A DNA stretch of 10,462 nt from Parastagonospora avenae f. sp. tritici 18332-5 (Eukaryota > Ascomycota > Dothideomycetes > Pleosporales > Phaeosphaeriaceae): positions 1 through 10,462 of the forward strand of contig JAFJTR010000228.1 of assembly GCA_022559985.1 (NCBI GenBank), written 5' to 3'. Shown here piece by piece: positions 8,274 to 10,462 of the stretch. The translations under genes were made by a program, and so were the position numbers. The first letter of the stretch is position 1, and each line of letters begins with the position of its first letter. The notes beneath the pieces are model-generated. The model was not told the DNA's origin. It did no database searches and saw nothing but the letters and a program-made list of their open reading frames with translations.

Positions 8274-8495
8274 GATGAGAACAGGTTTGTATTGTTCCTT
8301 CACACTCACTCAACGATAGATAAGCACCTTTTCAATTTTGAGTTGAGTGTGATAAAGATCATGAAATCATTCAAGACACTGTTCGTCTTCTGCAGGGTGA
8401 TTATTTTGGTAATATATACCAACGGCCATAGAGACGATGTGCTGGGGGGAGATGATATCAGGCAGCATGGCACTTCGTAAGCTAGACATTGTTTC
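8274..8495 (-). promoter_or_regulatory. Upstream region of the ATPase gene, with TATA-like motif
   Basis: Read on the - strand, GTATATATTA lies at 8411-8420, about 140 bp before the ATG, and could be the TATA element. Two short upstream ORFs start at 8370 (four codons with stop) and 8362 (19 codons with stop); both end before the main ATG and would matter only if transcription starts above them. An 8-bp stem, CACTCAAC (8307-8314) with GTTGAGTG (8342-8349), lies in the likely 5' leader. No experimental start site is known. Confidence 0.45.
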
Positions 8496-8555
8496 TGTCT
8501 TCATCGGTCGAGCTCTGTCTTCACCGGCCAAGCTCTATCTTCACCGGTTAATTTC
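8496..8555 (+). repeat. Three 20-bp tandem units
   Basis: Units at 8496-8515, 8516-8535 and 8536-8555 share the core TCTTCAYCGG and mostly end in AGCTC. The third unit overlaps the start of the first long tandem repeat copy, so the long unit and these short units share their first dozen bases. Confidence 0.8.
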
Positions 8556-8673
8556 ATAACCTAATCATGTTGAGGGTCAATGTGGCGTGATAAGCGCCAC
8601 CTGTAAACCAAATAGAAAGATAGCGTACGTACCACACTTCTCTACCCAACTCCGGGCTTAACCCCTGTATTAC
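8540..8673 (+). repeat. Long tandem repeat copy 1, about 134 bp
   Basis: The copy starts CTTCACCGGT and ends near CCCCTGTATTAC. It matches copies 2 and 3 over its whole length, with a strongly conserved core from GGCGTGATAAGCGCC to CCCAACTCCGG. It carries the small hairpin TGGCGTGATAAGCGCCA and the palindrome GTACGTAC. It is separated from copy 2 by an inserted LTR-like element. Confidence 0.9.
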
Positions 8674-8866
8674 TGTCAGATATTGTCAGATGTGAGCGAG
8701 GCTAGGTTGTAACACATGCTCAGCTGGAATGACAATGCATGGAATGGACCGTGCAGCTGGTCGCACAAGAGCGGGGGATAAAACCACCTGTTTATAGATC
8801 AGACAAGGACACAATTAATCACTATGATTATCTTTGAACAATTGCCTACAAGCATCATATCTGACA
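8674..8866 (+). mobile_element. Probable solo LTR, 193 bp, inserted in the tandem repeats
   Basis: The block starts TGTCAGATAT and ends ATATCTGACA, a perfect 10-bp inverted repeat with TG...CA ends. It sits exactly where copy 1 stops and copy 2 starts, and the copy 2/copy 3 junction (CCTGTAATACCTT) shows what the uninterrupted site looks like. The flanks, ATTAC on the left and AATAC or ATACC on the right depending on the end chosen, suggest a 5-bp duplication with small changes. A GATAAAAC motif about 90 bp before the end suggests + orientation. It has no similarity by eye to the other two LTRs beyond the ends. Confidence 0.68.
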
Positions 8867-8870
8867 ATAC

Positions 8871-9005
8871 CTTCACCGGTAATACATATAACCCAATTAT
8901 ATCGAGGGTCAATATGGCGTGATAAGCGCCACCTGTAAACCGAATAGAAAGATGGCGTACGTACCACACTTCACTACCCAACTCCGGGTTTAACCCCTGT
9001 AATAC
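8871..9005 (+). repeat. Long tandem repeat copy 2, 135 bp
   Basis: It starts CTTCACCGGTAATAC and runs head to tail into copy 3 with a period of 135 bp. Differences from copies 1 and 3 are mostly C/T or A/G. Confidence 0.9.
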
Positions 9006-9128
9006 CTTTACCGGTTATAGATATAACCCAATTATACCGAGGGTCAATATGGCGTGATAAGCGCCACCTGTAAACCGAATAGAAAGATAGCGTACGTACC
9101 ACACTTCTCTACCCAACTCCGGTTTTAA
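9006..9128 (+). repeat. Long tandem repeat copy 3, incomplete
   Basis: It starts CTTTACCGGT and follows copy 2 until ACTCCGGTTTTAA, where similarity ends. The last dozen bases of the unit are missing. Confidence 0.88.
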
Positions 9129-9160
9129 AACGAACATCCAACGTTGCCCAAAGGACGCAA

Positions 9161-9189
9161 GTGGCATCAGCTTTTTTTTTTGTGGCATC
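9161..9189. repeat. Ten-T run between GTGGCATC direct repeats
   Basis: GTGGCATC at 9161-9168 and again at 9182-9189 flank a run of ten T (9172-9181). A third copy in inverted orientation, GATGCCAC, lies at 9311-9318. Confidence 0.7.
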
Positions 9190-9283
9190 TGGTTTGTTCA
9201 TGCTCAAGCCATAGCTGAAATTGTACTTGCGGGCAGCTTGCACTGGGCCGTGTGTGAGTATTGGCAGCCTTGAACTACTTGCC

Positions 9284-9307
9284 AATCCCAGCTACTGGGC
9301 TGGGATT
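9284..9307. repeat. Perfect 9-bp hairpin
   Basis: AATCCCAGC (9284-9292) pairs with GCTGGGATT (9299-9307) around the 6-nt loop TACTGG. No poly-T follows, and no gene ends nearby, so a bacterial-type terminator role makes no sense here. Confidence 0.8.
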
Positions 9308-9496
9308 AATGATGCCACAGGTGAAGATAGGCTGAATCTCGAACACATGGTTCTGGGCCCACGGCTGAGCCGCTGTGGCAACTGCTTTCTTTCAGGGCTG
9401 GACCGGGCTTATAGCACAGAGGCAACACTTACGAAAAGTGCGCGCTCCACAAGTGGTCGGCAAAGCAACATTATCCTACACTTAACGACGCAATAT

Positions 9497-9733
9497 AGTA
9501 GTTTACAAAACCGGTGTTACCCTTTGCATGCGCTTCGACTCTTCCGACTTATGTTGTATAAGGACCCCTTGCTCTACATCTGACTAATTATCTACCTCTG
9601 AAGATGCCAAGCTAGCCTTATTTAGCTTAGAACAACGTGGAAGAATCTTATTCGATGCCCGATGCGGGATTAACTCACTTGTCTCTCGTAGGGCTGAAAA
9701 AGCCGGCACTAAGCACAGGCCACCACACCTCAC
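9497..9733 (+). repeat. Left arm of large inverted repeat
   Basis: The arm is the reverse complement of 9873-10109 with about 17-19 differences and one small indel by hand alignment, roughly 92% identity. Most differences are transitions. The longest shared stretch includes GCCAAGCTAGCCTTATTTAG. No coding frame is conserved across it. Confidence 0.93.
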
Positions 9734-9872
9734 AAAACAGCCATTTGTAGAGGTTTTGTTTTAGTACCCTGATCTATTATCTTGTTCATTAACTTTTAGA
9801 CTTAATCACGTTATTCATCTGTGCGGTCTTCAATAATTTCGTTGGTGTAGTTATGTGCGCAAGCTTACCTTG
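9734..9872. other. Spacer of the inverted repeat, 139 bp
   Basis: AT-rich sequence with no ORF. It would be the loop of the predicted fold-back structure. No promoter, tRNA or other feature was recognised. Confidence 0.6.
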
Positions 9873-10109
9873 GTGAGGAGGGTAGCCTGTGCTTCGTGCT
9901 GGCTTTTTTAGCCCCACGAGAGACAAGTGAGTTAATCCCGCATCAGGCATCGAATAAGATTCTTCCACGTCGTTCTAAGCTAAATAAGGCTAGCTTGGCA
10001 TCTGCAGAGATAGATAATTAGTCAGATATAGAGCAAGAGGTCCTTGTATAACATAGGTCGGAAGAGTCGAAGCGCATGCAAAGGGGAACACCGGTTCTGT
10101 AAACCACTC
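9873..10109 (-). repeat. Right arm of large inverted repeat
   Basis: Partner of 9497-9733. The arms meet the outer flanks near GTTTACA (left) and its complement (right). No matching target duplication is seen just outside either arm, so exact element ends remain uncertain. The arrangement resembles a fold-back or MITE-type element with long arms. Confidence 0.93.
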
Positions 10110-10462
10110 TACTCATAACGATCTCCAAGATCCAATAAGTAGCGATTTGTGACATTGTCTGGCTTGTCTGATAACCAGAACTTTCTGCAGTTTGGGCTAA
10201 CAGCAGTCAACGAAATTTTCCTCAAGCGACTCCATATAAGAAATTCTGTCAGCCTAGCACCTTAGTTCACACGATACACTGTGAACTGCACCTCACGTGA
10301 CTCTGTTAGTCGCCTGCTTACTCATCTGGTTGTGTATATAATCGCTCTTTATAGCTCTCTCAATACTGTCAGGACTTGGGACGTTTCGTCACGGGACGAG
10401 GTACCCTGGGACGGCGCTAAGTCACCTGGGCCTTGGCAGCCCTGGTCTATTTAGTCTGGACG
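10110..10462. other. Right end without recognised gene; hairpin and TATA-like motif
   Basis: AGTTCACA (10264-10271) and TGTGAACT (10280-10287) form a perfect 8-bp stem with an 8-nt loop. CACGTG lies at 10294-10299 and a TATATAA motif near 10335-10341. From about 10367 (TGTCAGGAC) the sequence becomes more GC-rich and repeats GGGACG three times. This could be the start of another LTR or of a gene beyond the window; neither can be shown. Confidence 0.4.

Larger units (their letters stand above)
9129..9496. other. Stretch without recognised gene
   Basis: An open frame exists (9221-9583, +) but its protein is not recognised, has no ATG context or splice support that I can judge, and runs into the inverted repeat arm. 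The stretch holds a poly-T run between direct repeats and a perfect hairpin, listed separately. Confidence 0.5.

Noticed and set aside
8145..8480. 111-residue + strand frame over the ATPase start
   Set aside because: Hydrophobic residues arise from reading the Lys-rich first exon in antisense. It is not a real membrane protein on this evidence.
8496..9128. CRISPR-like array
   Set aside because: Repeats are long and contiguous with no unique spacers, and the DNA is fungal.
9282..9307. Resemblance of AATCCCAGCTACT to a primate Alu segment
   Set aside because: Only about 13-17 bases agree and the flanks do not. The match is explained by the local hairpin, so contamination is not supported.
9221..9583. 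120-residue open frame on the + strand
   Set aside because: It runs through a hairpin and into an inverted repeat arm, has no recognisable domain, and the matching arm does not keep the frame.

Overview
The window looks like transposon-rich nuclear DNA of a filamentous ascomycete (Pezizomycotina). The grounds are one spliced protein gene with six 40-78 nt introns (GT-AG ends, CTAAC/CTGAC-like branch sites), a protein architecture expanded in these fungi (DUF7025-type region plus AAA+ ATPase), a Ty1/copia element whose premature stops have the context of repeat-induced point mutation (RIP), and several LTR and repeat relics. The species cannot be named from the sequence.

Layout. (1) 1-5209: a Ty1/copia retrotransposon on the + strand. 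Its 5' LTR is cut by the window edge (1-138) and its 3' LTR is complete (5041-5209). Between them lie a primer-binding site matching half of a lysine tRNA, a leader, one long gag-pol frame broken by 22 point stops and no frameshift, and a purine tract. (2) 5318-5463: a 146-bp solo LTR of another family with a perfect 5-bp target duplication (ATCAC). Its promoter motifs point toward the 3' end of the only intact gene. (3) 5492-8273, - strand: an AAA+ ATPase gene with seven predicted exons and about 810 residues. (4) 8496-9128: short 20-bp repeats followed by three copies of a roughly 134-bp tandem repeat, with a 193-bp solo-LTR-like element between copies 1 and 2. (5) 9129-9496: no gene recognised, but a perfect 9-bp hairpin and a poly-T run between direct repeats. 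(6) 9497-10109: a large imperfect inverted repeat with 237-bp arms, about 92% identical, around a 139-bp spacer. (7) 10110-10462: no gene; a hairpin, a TATA-like motif and a GC-rich end that may be the start of another element.

How it fits together. Only the AAA+ ATPase appears functional, and it has mobile DNA on both sides. The copia element is dead as a coding unit, yet its two LTRs differ at one position in the 138 bp that can be compared. That contrast suggests either that an already mutated copy was moved by enzymes supplied in trans, or that the LTRs were homogenised. No antiviral, toxin or otherwise clearly new multi-gene system was found. The most unusual signals are the LTR/stop contrast, the half-tRNA primer site, the antisense-facing solo LTR, the two stop-free introns and the nested repeat block at the right.
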